From Gelatoporia subvermispora B (Eukaryota > Basidiomycota > Agaricomycetes > Polyporales > Gelatoporiaceae), in contig KB445799.1 of NCBI GenBank assembly GCA_000320605.2, forward strand, positions 317,543 through 381,542: 64,000 bases of DNA, written 5' to 3'. Positions 63,302 to 64,000 of the stretch are shown in pieces (positions within the stretch are counted from its first letter, which is position 1; each line of letters starts with the position of its first letter). The notes beneath the pieces are model-generated. The model was not told the origin of the DNA and searched no databases. It was given only the letters and a program-made list of their open reading frames with translations. Position numbers and translations under genes: made by a program.

Positions 63302-63981
63302 TCAGAAAAGCCTGCACTGGCCTGTTGGCAAGAAGGGTTGATCTAAAGGGAGTGACCACTCATCGATTTCCCTTTTGCGTACTACTTGATCCACCGCCTC
63401 CTCCGTGAACTTCACATTTGCTTCTCTCAACTGATTTGATCCCCTTTCCCAAGACTGTTTCCATCCATGAGCTGTAAGAGGTTTGTGCCATCCTGCTTCA
63501 ATAAAAGTGTTAAGTTCTTTGAACCAGGCTTCCAAAGCTTCCGTCCAGTGCCCTTTCCATCAGTAGTTGGCAGTAAAAAGGTCAGGAGAAGGCCAAAAAG
63601 AACACCCATTGTCAAATAGTCCTATAAGGCGCTGTACTTCCAGGTCCAGGGCCAGATTTTCCATGTTTTGATCGATGAGCCTGTCACCGTCAAGACATCC
63701 TGGGTAGTAGTATAATATCCAGAATTTGAATGGCCCTAGTAGTAAGGGCTTGGCTAGACAAGACCCTCCATAGTGCAGAGCGAGTCTCCAGATGATCTCT
63801 CCATAGGCGAGTAGTCGCGCTGCGTGCGGCATGCTACAATCCTCTCTTGTGCTACACCATAAATGTCTAGCATGACCGTGATTTGGGCATGATCGTGGGG
63901 TGCCAGAAGAGCACTGTTTCTTTCCTTGGCGTAAGATGGAAGGACTTGCAGGAGCTTATCCCTCTCCACTCCTGTTGGCAA
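63302..63981 (-). pseudogene. Decayed fragment of an Agaricomycete lineage-specific gene
   Basis: One minus-strand frame is open from 63832 to 63302 except for a TGA at 63562-63560, where a Trp codon would fit. It contains ARLLAYGEIIWRLALHYGG, then WKGHWTEALEAWFKELN and a Lys/Glu-rich end (AVDQVVRKREIDEW). The upstream part (63981-63754) is open in another frame, suggesting a frameshift near 63830. GEIIWRLAL with a later WF helix reminds me of a large uncharacterised family in mushroom genomes that is often near mobile DNA. I cannot name it. It may continue beyond the right edge. Confidence 0.45.
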
Positions 63982-64000
63982 GCTTATGGCCCAAGACTCC

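Overview
The window is nuclear DNA of a filamentous basidiomycete, most likely an Agaricomycete. Genes are dense and split by many 46-81 nt introns with GT..AG ends. The gene set includes fungal markers: a Mid1 channel subunit, a GT69 mannosyltransferase of the CAP59 type, NACHT-WD40 STAND proteins and a Plavaka-type DNA transposon. The species cannot be told from the sequence. Every multi-exon model below was joined by hand; junction phases agree and coding lengths are multiples of three.

Layout. 1-581 (-) is the 5' part of a type II peroxiredoxin, followed by 2.3 kb of GC-rich DNA with no supported gene. 2863-4854 (-) is an unknown 644-aa protein. 5815-10079 (-) is valyl-tRNA synthetase (20 exons, apparently dual-targeted). 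10369-12245 (-) is Mid1, divergent from 12906-16654 (+), a bifunctional lysine-ketoglutarate reductase/saccharopine dehydrogenase. After a 2.9-kb gene-poor stretch come a type I membrane protein (19575-20760, +), the DNA-repair gene NBS1 (21223-24871, -) and the RNase P/MRP subunit POP5 (25059-25709, +), the last two sharing a 187-bp promoter.

26197-44900 is the most striking part. Two intact paralogous STAND/NLR genes (helical N-domain, NACHT, WD40) lie in inverted orientation, NLR1 at 26816-31293 (-) and NLR2 at 39704-44152 (+). Each is followed downstream by ornithine carbamoyltransferase sequence: a complete gene after NLR2 (44576-46022, +) and a 270-bp broken 5' piece after NLR1 (26197-26466, -). 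NLR2-OTC is therefore the likely donor of an inverted segmental copy that ends inside OTC exon 1. Between the arms lie a KDM4/JMJD2-type histone demethylase (31870-35947, -) and a GT69 glycosyltransferase (36815-38779, +).

47075-49699 (+) is glycogen synthase. From about 50.3 kb to the right edge the DNA is a graveyard of mobile and lineage-specific sequences. A decayed Plavaka transposase (50367-58775, -) is split by a Copia LTR retrotransposon (52875-58059, +) with matching LTRs, a 5-bp target duplication (ggtgc) and a gag-pol frame broken by 11 nonsense codons and a frameshift. Further right are a decayed DUF6532-like gene, a pair of ~80-bp inverted repeats and a decayed unnamed fragment at the edge.

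The housekeeping genes cover lysine and arginine/ornithine metabolism, glycogen, translation, DNA repair, tRNA processing and chromatin. No biosynthetic cluster or operon-like logic links them. The candidate system is the duplicated NLR pair.
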